A stretch of 64,000 nucleotides of DNA from Cunninghamella blakesleeana (Eukaryota > Mucoromycota > Mucoromycetes > Mucorales > Cunninghamellaceae). Below, piece after piece: positions 12,665 through 25,165 of the stretch (the first letter of the stretch is position 1; the number at the start of each line of letters is the position of its first letter). The DNA lies in NCBI GenBank assembly GCA_017871115.1, contig JAFCIZ010000001.1:7624001-7688000 (forward strand), in the 5' to 3' direction. The position numbers and the translations under genes were made by a program. Below the pieces are notes generated by a model that saw only the letters and a list, made by a program, of their open reading frames with translations, was not told the DNA's origin and did no database searches.

Positions 12665-14165
12665 ACGAAAGAAAGAAATAACTCTATTATCCGATTTATA
12701 TATTTACAAATATACATATAATACTCTCTGTACTTTTTTTTATATATTTTAATTATTCTATTTTTTTATTTATTCTTGTATAATATTAAGAAATAAACTC
12801 GTATTGCCGAATGTCATAGAATTATAATCTAGTAAAAAATAAACAATGTGGGGAAAAAAAAATGCTTAATATCATTGATCTGTTTTTATTATTTGAAGGG
12901 TTTTACCTTTTTTTTTTTTCAATTCAGAAGTAAATAAAAAACAAATCCAATTATTCATACTTGGGAGTTCTATGAAGAGTACTCGGTTTCTAAATATGGT
13001 AAAGCTTCGATTTTGAATTGTTCCTTTACTACATTCCCCGCATAAAATAAAAATCCATGTGTTCATTTATATCCATAAATAAAGATTCCATCGGTTTGAA
13101 ATTCTAACGGATTTCTCGTATCATCATTCCCCATATGAAGTATAATTCCCAGACGATGATGAAGAATATTCATGGGTCTATTCAAAGATTAACTACTAGA
13201 TTATTTAACCGAGTACACAGATCAAAAAAAAAAAAAAAAAAATAGTAGATATGGAATTTTAGAATGATTGTGCTATAAATGTATTATGAGATCGTTTAGA
13301 ATTCATAAAAGAAAGTCAGCACAACATATAACTTTTTTTTTCTTCATGTATTCTCTAATACCTATCTAACAGTAGCTTGGATAAATATAAAATAATAATT
13401 ATAAGGTAGAAAGAATAAATAAAGTGATGAATAAATAAACAAGAATTTGACAGGTCGAAAAAAAAATCTAGTGCTATTTAATATTTCTTATAATAAAAGC
13501 TAATTATTTTATAGTAAATTTTTTTATCGCATTTTCAAGAAAGTGTATATACTTGAATTAATATAAATAGGTTATTGACCTTATAATTATATTTTTTTAT
13601 TTATTATTCATTACGATACCTACACTATGAGCCCGTACACTTACCCTATTCTTATATTTATAATTAATTATTTCCAGATAATGGGATATGCCTTCTGGTC
13701 TTTGTAACAACTCTCTACCTATAGCTGATTTTAACAAGTTGCAACCAGTTTAATATAGTTGTGTACTATCTGGCAAGTAAATTTTCTATGCTATTATTAT
13801 TATTATTATTACTTTAATTATGGTTTAACGAAGTGAATTATAATTCCAATAATAGCCTATCACTCATCTATTTATGCTTTATATTTCTAGTTTGCCTTCT
13901 TGCTACGTAAAAAAATGAATATATTAAAAAATAAACGAGAAAATTAAATAAAAAATCAAATGAGTTCGATTGTATATTATAAAATAATAAAAAATAGCTT
14001 ATTTACATATAATTATTATGAAAAAAAATCAATAAAAGAGCGCAGTTATTGCATAAAAAAATTGGGACTGATCGGAGTTTACTTTTTGAAAAAAATAAAT
14101 AAAAAAAATAAATTCTAAACTTTCTTTTTTTATTATCTATATGTATATTATTGATCAATATTTTT
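12665..14165. other. 1.5 kb intergenic DNA
   Basis: No confident gene. A short plus-strand stretch near 12960-13020 translates as WEFYEEYSVSKYGK, faintly like the NUMOD4 start of HNH homing nucleases, but stops follow quickly and no HNH motif was found. The rest is AT-rich with a poly-A run at about 13228-13242. Confidence 0.45.
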
Positions 14166-14863
14166 ATGGAAACCCATTATCAAGTACTTAATGTATCTTG
14201 TGATGCATCTTTTTCTGAAATAAAGCAACGATTCCAACAATTAATTATTGAAGTAAATATATATATATATAGTATCACTGTTATTACTATTTTTATTATT
14301 ATTATCATTATTGCTAGTGTTATAATGCTGAATAAGATCAAACTAATTAATCTTTTCATTTGTTTATATATATTTATATTATTTTAGCATCACCCTGATA
14401 AACAAAATCTATTATTAAAAGATAAAGACGAAGATCGAGCTCAACATATATTACAAGCATGGAATGTATTAAGGAATGAAGAAAAACGTAAAGCTTACGA
14501 TATTGAACTTCAGAGTAAGCTAAATGATAATAAAAATAATAATATACATGTATAAAAATATGTGTGTACTTAATAATAATAGTAGCAGTAGCAGTAATAA
14601 CCACGATTTTTACTTTATTTTTTACTCTATCTTGTACAGTTAAAACCCAAAAAGAAACAATAACAATCAATGATGAAATAGATTTAGATGATATGGAATA
14701 TAATCAAGAATCAGCTAGCTTTTCACTGAAATGTCGATGTTCTGGTATTTATTGTATAACCGAAGAAGAATTAGAAGATGGAATAGATGTTATTGGATGT
14801 GATAATTGTTCATTAAAAATTCGGGTCATCTATGATGTAGTTGATGATGATGATGATATGTAA
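14166..14863 (+). CDS. DPH4: Diphthamide biosynthesis protein 4 (J-domain plus CSL zinc finger)
   Basis: Three exons (14166-14252, 14388-14514, 14640-14863) give about 145 residues, close to the family's usual length. A J-domain begins at the start (HYQVLNVSCDASFSEIKQRF), with the essential HPD of HHPDKQNLLL right at the first splice junction and AWNVLRNEEKRKAYD as the last helix. After a short acidic linker comes a CSL-type zinc finger, FSLKCRCSGIYCITEEEL then IGCDNCSLKIRVIY, supplying the four cysteines. This order is diagnostic of Dph4/DNAJC24, which supports the Dph1-Dph2 and Dph3 electron-transfer step that modifies a histidine of elongation factor 2. The acidic Asp tail is unusual but harmless-looking. 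Confidence 0.92.
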
Positions 14864-15468
14864 TGCTTGGATTAAATTATAATATTCTCACAAGTGTTAA
14901 CTATTTTTAGATATAAATATAAAAAAAAAAATACTGTGTATATTATGTTTCAATTCTCTTTAAAAGTAATTTTTTCTCTCCCACCCTCTTTACTCTTCCC
15001 CTTTAAAAAGTATATAATCGCCGTTTTAACTCATTTAAAACCAATATAATTTTTTTTTTTTTACCCACAAAAAGGTACACTTTTTATATTTACATCTAAT
15101 TTATTCTTAATATAAAATGGTTATATTATAGGTTTTCTTATTTTTTTAAAAAAAAACTAATTATTAGTATAAATTTTGTCTTTTAATAACTATAATGATA
15201 ATGGTTTGTAAGTTTAAAATTAAAAGTTTAGAATAAAATATATAAAGTTGATATAGAGTTCTACTTTCAATATAAGGGGAAAAAGTTATTGTTTTTAAAT
15301 TTATGCTTTGCAATCTTGTAACCTACTGACCAATCAATTTTTAAACCCAATTCTTTCAAATTTTCAATTTAATAACTTTTTTTTAAAAAAAAACCTTTTT
15401 TTCTTCTTTCTTTCATATTTTTTTATTAAAAATAAAAAAATAAAATAAATTAATATTTATTTATAATA
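14864..15468. other. Intergenic region upstream of the paladin-like gene
   Basis: AT-rich DNA with no gene. A CCAAT box (CTGACCAATCAATTTT) at about 15327-15342 lies roughly 130 bp before the paladin-like ATG and resembles the one before the C2H2 gene at 7274. The 3' UTR of DPH4 occupies the left end. Confidence 0.5.
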
Positions 15469-18400
15469 ATGCCTACATCGCCAAGAGATATACCTAACGC
15501 AAAACCTCCTTCTAATTCATCGTCACCAAAGAGCAATTCGCTTTATGGTGACTCACCAACTAATTTCACAAGTCCACGCTTATCTCGTAGATCTATAGAT
15601 ATGGAGAACTTTCATTTCGTTCCTCCTAAGCTGTAAGAGATTACTTAATATTATTATCTTTGTCAACGGTTTTTTATTTATTTTAAAACTAATAACTTTC
15701 TTCTTCTTTTTATCAATATTATTAATTAGACAAAAAGGTGTAAACGATGTATTTGCTAGTAGTCCACCAAGAAAGCCTTTTTCTTATAATGAAGTTTCAA
15801 CAACTTTTGGGAATAAAACTGATTTTACAATAAACCAAAGCTATGATCCTAGATCTTTATTAAAAGCCGTAAGTCCTCTTATCAAGTCTCGTAGTGGAAG
15901 TGTTTTGACAAGAAATACAATTTTAAAAATGGATCATTTTTCAAGTGGTAACATAAACATATAAACATATATCTATATATATTAAACCCCAACTGATATA
16001 TCTCATGACATACATCAAAAATAAACTAAGAAATTAATCGATGTCATTTTTTATCTTTTTCTTTTATTTATATGTATATATTATCATCCTCCAACCACAC
16101 TTTCTCTTTATATTGATGATGACTTGAATGTGATAATATTAAAATAGGCACTAATACAAAATTAGAATTTCATCTTGAAGGTGCACCAAATTTTAGAAGT
16201 ACTCCATTAAATACTTATGGATCAGCTCAACCCACTGTAAGTTGTATTTTTTTTTATTTATTTTTTTTGGATTTATAAATAATAATAGTAGTTAGGATTA
16301 TAAATATTTTATTTATCTATATATTCAAATTAGGTAATCGGATTATCAACTATTTTATCAATTCTAAATTGTCATCCAAAACAATCAAGTAAAACGTCAT
16401 GCACATGGTAAAACAAAAGAAGATAGGGTGTTTATAAAAAATAAACGTATATATGTATTTATTGTAATCTATTACTATTCCATTTTTTATTATTAAATTA
16501 ATATTAGGTTTTCTACAAGAGAAGAGCCTTTAGGTATATTATAATAGTCTTCATTTACACTCATTATATAACAACATACATGCTATTAAATTATTCACTC
16601 ATTCATTTATTTATTTAAAAAAATTATATCTATATAGTATATCTTAATGGATGTCCTTATGTATTACGAGAATATGCCAATCCAATGCAAAACATGAACT
16701 TATTTTTGGGTATAAAATCAACACGGTTGGAAAAAGTCGAACAAAGATTAAAAGCTGATGTAATTAAAGAAGCAAACATAATGGGCGGTTTGTTATTAGT
16801 ACACCAAGAACTTTGTAAGTCAAAAAAAAAAAAAAAAAAGGAAAAATATTCTCACGATTTGTACAAATAAAAAATGAATATACCAAGTATTTACATATCC
16901 TTTTCCTCTACTTTCATTATAGCTGACGGAACCATAGTACCATGTTATTTAGCTGCAGATAAAGTTCAAACTCCAAGTGAAGGTAAATACTAAAATGAAT
17001 ACCTTTTGTCATACTTTTTTTTATTATTATTTTACTTAAAATATATATATTAAAAATGATTGGTACACCTGATATCACGTTTTTTTATTAATATACATTT
17101 AAATATTTATTATTATTATTATTATTATTATTCTATATAGTCTTCCAAGAATTCATACAACAGGGATATCGTGTTAAATACTTTCGTATACCAATTTCTC
17201 CTGATCAAGCACCTGAAGATAACTATTTTGATGAATATATTAGAGTTATTCGGACTTTAGAACCTACTGATCCCCTTATCTTTAATTGTGGAATTGGAAA
17301 TGTTCGCAGTAAGTCTAATTTTCCATAAATAGCGACGTATCTTATCAAAAAATAAATATAAACTTATCTAACTTTTTTTTTATCTTTATCTAAAACTTTA
17401 TTATCACCAATTTCTTTTTTTTAGCAACTGTTGGTATTATTATTGCTCAAATCATTAGACGTACACAATTAATTGAACGCGGTTATCCCGACCCTTTTAT
17501 AATCCCTGGTTATGAATATCAATCAACTAACAATTCTAAGTCAGATGGTTTCATGTCTATAGAAATGAATAATTCAAGGACAAAACTTCAAGAAACCTTA
17601 TTAAAATTAGTGTATGTTTTGGAACAAGGTAAATATCGTTAATATATATATAACATAAATACTTGTATAATAATGGGTGAACAATAGGCTTATTATTTTA
17701 TTTTTATTTTGTTTATATTTATTTAATAATTATATAGCCTTGGATTCAAAAATGTCAACACAATCAGCTATTGAATGGGTGATAGAGCGTGGAAATAATA
17801 TGGATAATTTGATGGATGCTATCAAGGGTAATTATCAATCAGTAACTGCTTTAACTTCTGTTTTAGAATCTGGTGTATTTAGTAAATGTATTTTGGATGA
17901 AATGATTGATCAATGTAAGCAAATAAAAATAATTATAAAATAAAAGGAAAAATATCAATATGTACGTATGTATTAAAAAAAATATTAAATGAAGCTTTTA
18001 TTAATTTTATTTTTTAATTTTTTTTAATTAATAATATTAGCTGACGCCATAGTAAATTTACGTGAAATAATATTAATTAATCGTATCAAATACAACAACA
18101 CAAGATCATCTGGTTCTGATATTGGAGGTGGATATGATAACAATAAATATTTAGAAAAAGCATCTAATGCTCTTCAAAGATATTACTTTTTATTATGTTT
18201 TTCGGCTTATGTCAATGAAAGTCCTGATACTCAATTTGAAACTCGGTTCTCTTCTTGGATTAAGGCACGTTCTGAACTTTGGTCTATGCTTCAAAATATG
18301 CGACGCAAAGGTCCTAAGCTTTATTATTTTAGACCTATTGAAGAATTGCAGCCTATCCAAATGAACACCATCGGCTCTCGTTTATCATCCTTATCTCATA

Positions 18401-19532
18401 CTAGATATCATGATGGTGGTGGTATGTTTAATATGATTGGTGCTGGCTCACAACAAGGTGAAGGTGTTGTTGGTGAAATTGAAAGTATGATCATTCAGGT
18501 AAAATACATAATAATTAGTAAAATAATAAATAAAAGGTTAAATACGCTTAAAAAATATTTATTTTTTTATTTATTTTTATCTTTTTTCCTAAATTATATA
18601 TAGTCTCGTAAAGGTGCTGTTTTTACTGCTCAAACTATATTGAAAGTAGATTTTTGGTATTATCATTACTTGGATAGTGAAAGGCAACAACATACAGTTA
18701 TTCATTCAAAATCACCACGATGGCAAATTGATAATAGAAATCAGCAAACTCATCATGCATTTTACATTGAAGGTGCTTCAAACTTCCGTAGAATCGACAA
18801 CACTCATATGTAAAAAAGAAATAAATAAATAAAAAGAAATAAAAATAAAAAAAGAATTATAAATTAATGTAAAACTGTAAATTAATAATAAATATATCAA
18901 TATTCTTTTTTCTTTCTTTTTTTACACTTAAATTAGTTATGCTACCGCTCAGCCTACCGTAGTTGGCCTTCGCCAAGTAATTCGACAGCTATTAACCGAT
19001 AAACCTCACAATGAACGTATACTATGGATCAATTTACGCGAAGAGCCAATTATTTATATCAACGGTATTCCTTATGTGTTAAGAGATCGATATTATACCC
19101 TTCGTAATATTCGTGCTTATAAAGGTATAACAGGTGCAAGATTAGAACAGTTAGAAGAAAGATTGAAAGAAGATATTATTGAAGAAATTAATAACTGTGA
19201 TGGAAGATTACTTCTTCATGGGGAAAATCGTGATGGTCAAGTCTTTGCCCAATGGGAAGAAGTATCAATTGATTCTGTATTAACTGCTCATGAAGTGATG
19301 GAATCCATAGCCTGGGAAGTGGCTCAAGATTTAGAATTATCTAATGATTTACAATCTATTTTAAATTATCATCGTATTCCTATTACCGCTGAAAAAATTC
19401 CTAGTTGTGAAGATTTTGATGAATTACGAAGTGTTATTGCTGGTGTGGACCTTGGAAAAACTGCTATTGTCATGTAAGCTTATAATATAATAAAAATAGA
19501 TTGATATTTTATTGATGATAAAAGAACTTGCC

Positions 19533-19569
<37 letters not shown>

Positions 19570-20933
19570 TTTCATTATCTATATTTATTTATTATTTACT
19601 TAAAAAAATAGGAATTGTCAAATTGGGTTTGCAAGAAGTACAACAGGTAAAAAAAAAAAAAGGAAAAAACGAGTTTCACAACATGAAACTTAAAATCAAA
19701 AAATTAACTTTTATCTTTTTTTATACTATATTATTTATATTCAATTATAAAAATATAGGTACTGTTATCGCTACTTTGCTTACCAGATGGTTACAAAACC
19801 AAACATCTTCTACAATATTAAATAAACAACCCCCAACCCGCCGTCGAGATTACCAAATCATCAATAGTTTATTAAGAGTGATCAAACATGGACTAGAAAA
19901 TAAAAGAATTGTAGATGATACATTAGATCAATGTGGATTAATTATGAATCTTCGTGATGCTATTGAAGAAGCACGTGTACATGCTGAACAAGAAATGGAT
20001 CCAGTTAAACGTAAACAACAAATCAAACGCGGTGCTGTAGCCCTTGAAAGATATTACATGTTGATTTGTTTCCAAGTCTATTTGGATTCCACCTCACCTG
20101 ACCTTATGCATGAAACAGAATCATTTGGTCATTATATGAAACGCCACGCTGAATTGTTTACCATCCTAAAAGAACTTCAAACAAACGATAATGCTATGGA
20201 GTTCATTGTACCAGTTGAACAAGATGTGTCCTTATCTAATTCTATTTATGATAATGCTTCTTTAACCAATCAAGGTGATGGTGTAGCTTTAACAAGCGAA
20301 GTTTTACGTGTGGTAAATAATCGACACGGCCAAGTCTTGGCACAACAAACCATTTTAAAACACGATGCTTTCCCTGGATGTCAAAAAATGAGCTTACGTG
20401 AAAAAATTGCTGGGGCTTATAATTTTAGAAGAATTCCCATCAATCAAATGAAACAGGTCATGGAAAAAGACATGGCAGCGGCAAATGATTCAACAAGTAG
20501 CATAAGTGGATTAGCTATTGATATGGATATATTACAGTATACAATGAATTCAAATAGAGATACACATCCAAACCCTGAACTTGAAGCACTCCTTCAACAA
20601 CAAAAACCTCCCTTTATATGTGGAAGTGCTATGCCAAATGATATAAGATCCTTATTAGCTAGTGTTGGCGCTGGCCCAGGTGGAAAAAGGAAGGTATTAT
20701 GGACTTGTTTACGTGAAGAACCTGTATTATATATCAATAAACGCCCTTATGTATTGCGATTACAAAACAATCCTCTTCGTAATCTTGAAACAACTGGTAT
20801 AGCTAAAGAACGCGTGGAACATATGGAACGAATTATGCTTAAAGATACTTTAGAAGAATTGAAATTGTATAATGGACGACTTTTATTACATGATGAAGAA
20901 ACAGCAGAAAAAGGTGGATTTCTTTTAGTGGTA

Positions 20934-20998
<65 letters not shown>

Positions 20999-22089
20999 GT
21001 TGGATAAAAGTTGGATGTTGAATATAAATACAAGTAGGGGTTAAGAAAAGATGAATTTAAAAATAAAAATAAAATAAGCATGTATATTAGGGGTGTTTAT
21101 AAACTAATCTCAATATATATATATATTTTATTAGCCAACGTGGGAAACTGTATCAGTAGAAAATGTACAAACACCTGATCAAGCATTTCAATCCATTATT
21201 GATGAGGGTTATCAAGTGGATTATCTTAGAATACCAATGTAAGAACCTTGCTATAATTGATAATGATAAAAGGGACTATAATTATAATTATAATTATATA
21301 TTCTCATTAATATATGTATACATTTTTTATTTTTTTATTTTAATAATCATTCTTAGTACTGATGAACAAGCACCTATTCCAGACGTTTTCGATCAACTTA
21401 TTGACCGATTTAGGATTGTTGATGATAATACAGACATGTTTTTCAATTGTCAAATGGGTCGTGGACGTACTACAACCGGAATGGTAACAGCCTTCTTAAT
21501 GACAATGATTCTCAAAAATGATAATATATTGGATATGACTAGATCTTATATGGTGGAATCCGTTAATATCGGTAGTAATGAACCTATAACTAACTCATTT
21601 GATGAAGAAAATAATGATGAACGACAAAGATTACTCAATGGTGAATACCTTTCTATCTTGCAATTATTGAGTGTCCTCAGTTATGGTAAATTAGCAAAGA
21701 AATTAACCGATCAGGCAGTCGATATGTGTGATCATATGCAAAATTTAAGAAAAGCTATTTATGATTTAAAACTTCGTATGGATGCCGCCGACCCAGGTTC
21801 TTCTAAGTGGCAAATTGCTAGTGAAGGTGCTTCAAATTATTTAGTACGTTACTTTTATTTGATTGTCTTTGCAAATTATTTATTAGAATCAGTAGATCAA
21901 GAAAATAAAACACCATCTATCGAATATGACTCATATCATGGAGCCTCTAAAACAAGCAATGTTACTTCAGCAACTGATACTAAAAATAATGAGAAAGTTG
22001 CATCCACTCAGGGTTCTTTTAAAACCTATTTGAAAAATCATAGAGAAATTACAAATATTTTAAAATATCAACCTAAGGAATTGTCATGA
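15469..22089 (+). CDS. Paladin-type protein with three CX5R phosphatase modules
   Basis: Seventeen exons, all frame-consistent: 15469-15632, 15730-15947, 16148-16236, 16334-16407, 16508-16533, 16638-16814, 16923-16982, 17141-17308, 17425-17628, 17738-17914, 18041-18498, 18604-18809, 18937-19473, 19612-19646, 19759-20930, 21135-21238 and 21357-22089; about 1,533 residues. The protein is a threefold repeat. Each module has an EGAPNFR- or GSAMPND-like entry, a W-x3-REEP-x2-Y-x-N-x-x-PYVLR segment, a GRLLLH segment, a YRIPI-type segment followed by D-Q/E-Q-A-P, and a CX5R loop: CGIGNVRTTVG (C319), CQIGFARSTTG (C855), CQMGRGRTTTG (C1321). This organisation matches PALD1/paladin and its fungal relatives; vertebrate paladin has been linked to phosphoinositide phosphatase activity. 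The third loop is closest to an active one (Arg-Thr after the loop, two Gly). Exon 14 is only 35 nt and carries the second loop; exon 5 is 26 nt and carries WFSTREEP. Substrate is not determinable. Confidence 0.87.
20931..21000 (+). repeat. (AAT)n expansion at a 5' splice site in the paladin-like gene
   Basis: About 20 AAT units begin immediately after the donor GTAAATAAT of the intron 20931-21134. The reading frame stays open through the repeat, so retention of this intron would add a poly-Asn tract of about 20 residues and then stop at about 21044. Splicing is preferred because the next exon resumes a conserved paladin segment (PTWETVSVENVQTPDQAF) in frame. Confidence 0.85.
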
Positions 22090-22441
22090 AACAGCCACTT
22101 TTTGAAAAATCATATGCTCTTGTATTAGCTCTTTATTTCATTACCCTTTTATATATATTGCTTTACATTATACAATAATAAAAATAAAAAAAATTAATAT
22201 CAATACTAATCTTAAATGTGACTTTTTGTGTCTTTTTCTACTGATTTTATTTTATTTTATTATTTTGATTATTTCGGGATTTTGACTTTGCTTTGCATAA
22301 TCAACTTTTTTAGTTTGCACATCGGAATTTAAATTTTGAGCGCCCAATAATATTTCCCTTTAATTTCGCGTATTTTAACTTTTTGCGTTTTTTTCTTTTT
22401 TCTTTTTCTTTTTCTTTTCTTTTACTTCATTCTTTATTCCC
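22090..22441. other. Intergenic region between paladin-like and orphan zinc-finger genes
   Basis: Tandem plus-strand genes are separated by 352 bp. The right part is pyrimidine-rich (TTTTCTTTTTC repeats at 22385-22436), just before the ATG, as is common in fungal promoters. A GC-richer patch GAGCGCCCAATAATATTT at about 22337-22354 contains a CCAAT-like core. Confidence 0.4.
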
Positions 22442-24622
22442 ATGAAGACTGCAAATAAGAAAAAAATATTTATTTTATTCGAATGTTATATTTGCGAAGC
22501 CAATAATTTTTCTCAAAAACAAAAACTTTTAGCTCATTTGGAAAAACATAATATCAATCTTACTCCAGCAAAAAGAGGCAAACCACCAAGAGAAGATACT
22601 ATAATTGTAAAGAATATAGAAGAAGCTACAATTATTTACCATGGTTGTCCATCCTGTTATCATTACTGCAAGTCACTTGAGGAATTGTCAGTTCATATCA
22701 AGCAACACCTTTTTGATATAGAAGACCATGATAACGAGTAAGTTATTATGCATTTCTTAATGCGCTTGTTAAATTTATCAATTAAAATTATACAAAAAAT
22801 TAAAAACAAAGAAATATTGTGAAACTTTTGGTTAACTTTTATTCAAATGTAAAAGACAAGGGTAGTATTTATACCTTTTAGTGGATTGGTGACACTGGGC
22901 TTAGTTTATATGTTATATAATATGAAAATAGAATTAGAAAGTTATCTAGTAAAGGTAACGTGAATTAGAATGGAGTTTAAAGTGTGTCTATGGTAATGGA
23001 TCTGCGGGATTAGAAGATTTAAAGTTATAGCAAAGCATAAGCTAATAGGAATAGTTCATTTTGTATCAGGTACACAGTAGTGATTTTATAATAAATATCA
23101 AATATTTCATGTGTATTATAAGTGTATTATAATTATGAAGTTATTTAATATTGTTATTATATGGTAAATACAACAGCGCTATACCATTAAAAGGTACAAG
23201 TATTCATTTTTTTTTTATTATAGATATACTGAAATTGATATAAATGCCAATGAACTAGTAAGAGTCATTCCAACAACAGTAGATATATCTGATTCGTTAC
23301 CTGTTACACATATTACAGAAAAATATCAAAGAAACTATGAAGAAGCCATCCTCTATGCGTGTCAACAACAATCTGATACTGAGGAGACTAAGGCAAAAAC
23401 AATGTTTATATTGGATGCACTTAAACTAAAACCCTTATCTATTGTAAATAATATTGGCGAAGAGTACAATGCTCTAGCTCATCCTAATATCATTCAGAAA
23501 GCTATTTATGGACACTCATCAACTCAAATTACGTTACCTATGAAACGATCATATCATGAAGCAGAAAACTCACTTTGCCTCAACTGTTCTCCAACCAACC
23601 AAGTTCATTTGGAATCATTATTGGTGATATCACCTTACAGTAAATTACTTCATCGACAACATTATATGGAAATATCTCAAGAAATATGCGAACTTTTGAA
23701 CTATGATTGGACCTTTTATCCTCAAATTAAGTATGCCTGTGCTCAAATGTTGGCAGGAGCTATTCTATGGAACAGCAATAATGGCGAAGCAATAATGATC
23801 AATAGTGTGGAAACATATGGCAGACTTATAACAGCAGATGATCATCGTGAACCAATTGGAATTAAAAAGCAAGGTTCTACTGCAGATACCTCATTGCCTT
23901 CTCCTTTCAAAACCAAGTACTTTAATGTATGGCCTGTGACTCTTGACACCCGTGAAGGAAAAATGTTGATGATTGGAACAAAAACATTTAATGCGTTGAT
24001 CACTTCGTCCATGCGATTGGATAAACGATTAAAACCCAGTATTGGTGCCATAACAATAAACTTTATATTATTACAAAAAAAGAACTCAGTGTCATGTTCG
24101 ATATATCTTGACAAAGAATCTGTGGAAAAAGCAATGATATTGGCAAAAGATGAACAAGCGATCTCTATTAGTAAAATCGATATGCTCTATCAGCTTCGAC
24201 AATTAAATACAAAGTTTGACATGCCATCTACTTTTTACCTCTGTCGTGCTTCTGGCCCTATCACAAAATCACACGCATGTCAACCGTATTCACTGTTTAC
24301 ATTGACTGATTTTGATAGAGGTAGTACACCTGCTGGTACAATTTTTTCACTAATAGCCACCAACATAATTAAACATGGCGCTGAAGCAAAGCTTCCTATA
24401 CAATTTGTTAAAGAGTGTATTTCTCAATGTAAAGGAAAAATATTGAAAATATTTCAAGAAATTTTAGACCTCTATGGATCCTCTATTCAGATAACCATCT
24501 TGGAAAATAATGAATTGAATGGAAAGTTAGAAGTACTTGCTGAGTTACTTTCATCGCACATTGCTACCGCAAATAAGTCCATTGAAAATGAAATAACCAA
24601 ATCATTTGGCTCACTTGACTGA
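22442..24622 (+). CDS. Orphan protein with two N-terminal C2H2 fingers
   Basis: Two exons (22442-22737 and 23224-24622) join in frame to about 564 residues. Two zinc fingers sit near the N-terminus: CYICEANNFSQKQKLLAHLEKH (C-x2-C-x13-H-x3-H) and CPSCYHYCKSLEELSVHIKQH (C-x2-C-x12-H-x3-H). The motif KRGKPPRED between them resembles an AT-hook core (RGKP). The remaining 450 residues are soluble and moderately conserved-looking (SPYSKLLHRQHYMEISQEI, FKTKYFNVWPVTLDTREGK) but match no family known to me. The final 100 residues are helical and may be a coiled coil. The intron of 486 bp is long for this genome. I infer a nuclear, possibly DNA-binding protein of a lineage-restricted family; the function is unknown. 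Confidence 0.75.
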
Positions 24623-24942
24623 CTCTCTCTCTCATTCTCTCTTTTTATTATTATTATTATTATTATTTATTATTGCTATTAATAAGTATATTAACAATAT
24701 TATTTTTATTATTTTATTTTACTCGTGAAAGTATAACATCATCATTATCTTTATTATTCAATTCTATTTGCCATCATTATAATATTGATTTATTATTATT
24801 ACTATTTTATTATTTTATTATTTTATTATTTTTATATCTTTATTATTATTTCACTTTTAATTTTCAATTATTACTTGCTGTTTATAAAAATATAGTTTAA
24901 AATTTTCAATTTTACTAATATAAGCGTCCAATTTGTTTTTTG

Positions 24943-25165
24943 TTCTCTCTAATTCACCCAAACTTTTTTTAATTCGCCTTAATTCACCCAAATATTTTTT
25001 AATTCACTCTAATTCACCTTAATATTTTTAATTCACCCTAATCCACCCAAACTTTTTTAATTCACCCTAATTTACCCAAATATTTTTTTAATTCACCCCA
25101 ATTTACCTTAATAATTTTAATTCATCCTAATTCATACAAATTTTTTTATTTTATTCTAATTTTTT
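24943..25165. repeat. Degenerate ~30-35 bp minisatellite, about seven copies
   Basis: The phrase AATTCACCCTAATTCACCC followed by AAATATTTTTTT (or AACTTTTTTT) recurs about seven times with substitutions (CACCT, CGCCT, TTACC, CATCC variants). Unit length varies around 30-35 bp because the T-run changes length. The alternating CCCTAATT words are distinctive in an otherwise A/T-only region. It lies downstream of the orphan zinc-finger gene and is non-coding. Confidence 0.8.

Noticed and set aside
12872..13066. NUMOD4/HNH homing endonuclease hint (WEFYEEYSVSKYGK on the plus strand near 12960) and an open frame on the minus strand
   Set aside because: Only one short motif is present, stops follow at once, no HNH residues were found and the minus frame is a shadow of AT-rich DNA.
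15469..24622. A functional phosphoinositide cluster of paladin and PIP5K
   Set aside because: The two genes are over 40 kb apart with many unrelated genes between them; sharing a pathway is not evidence of a cluster.
24673..24900. 75-codon hydrophobic open frame after the orphan zinc-finger gene
   Set aside because: Low-complexity Leu/Phe/Tyr translation of ATT-rich DNA without supporting features.
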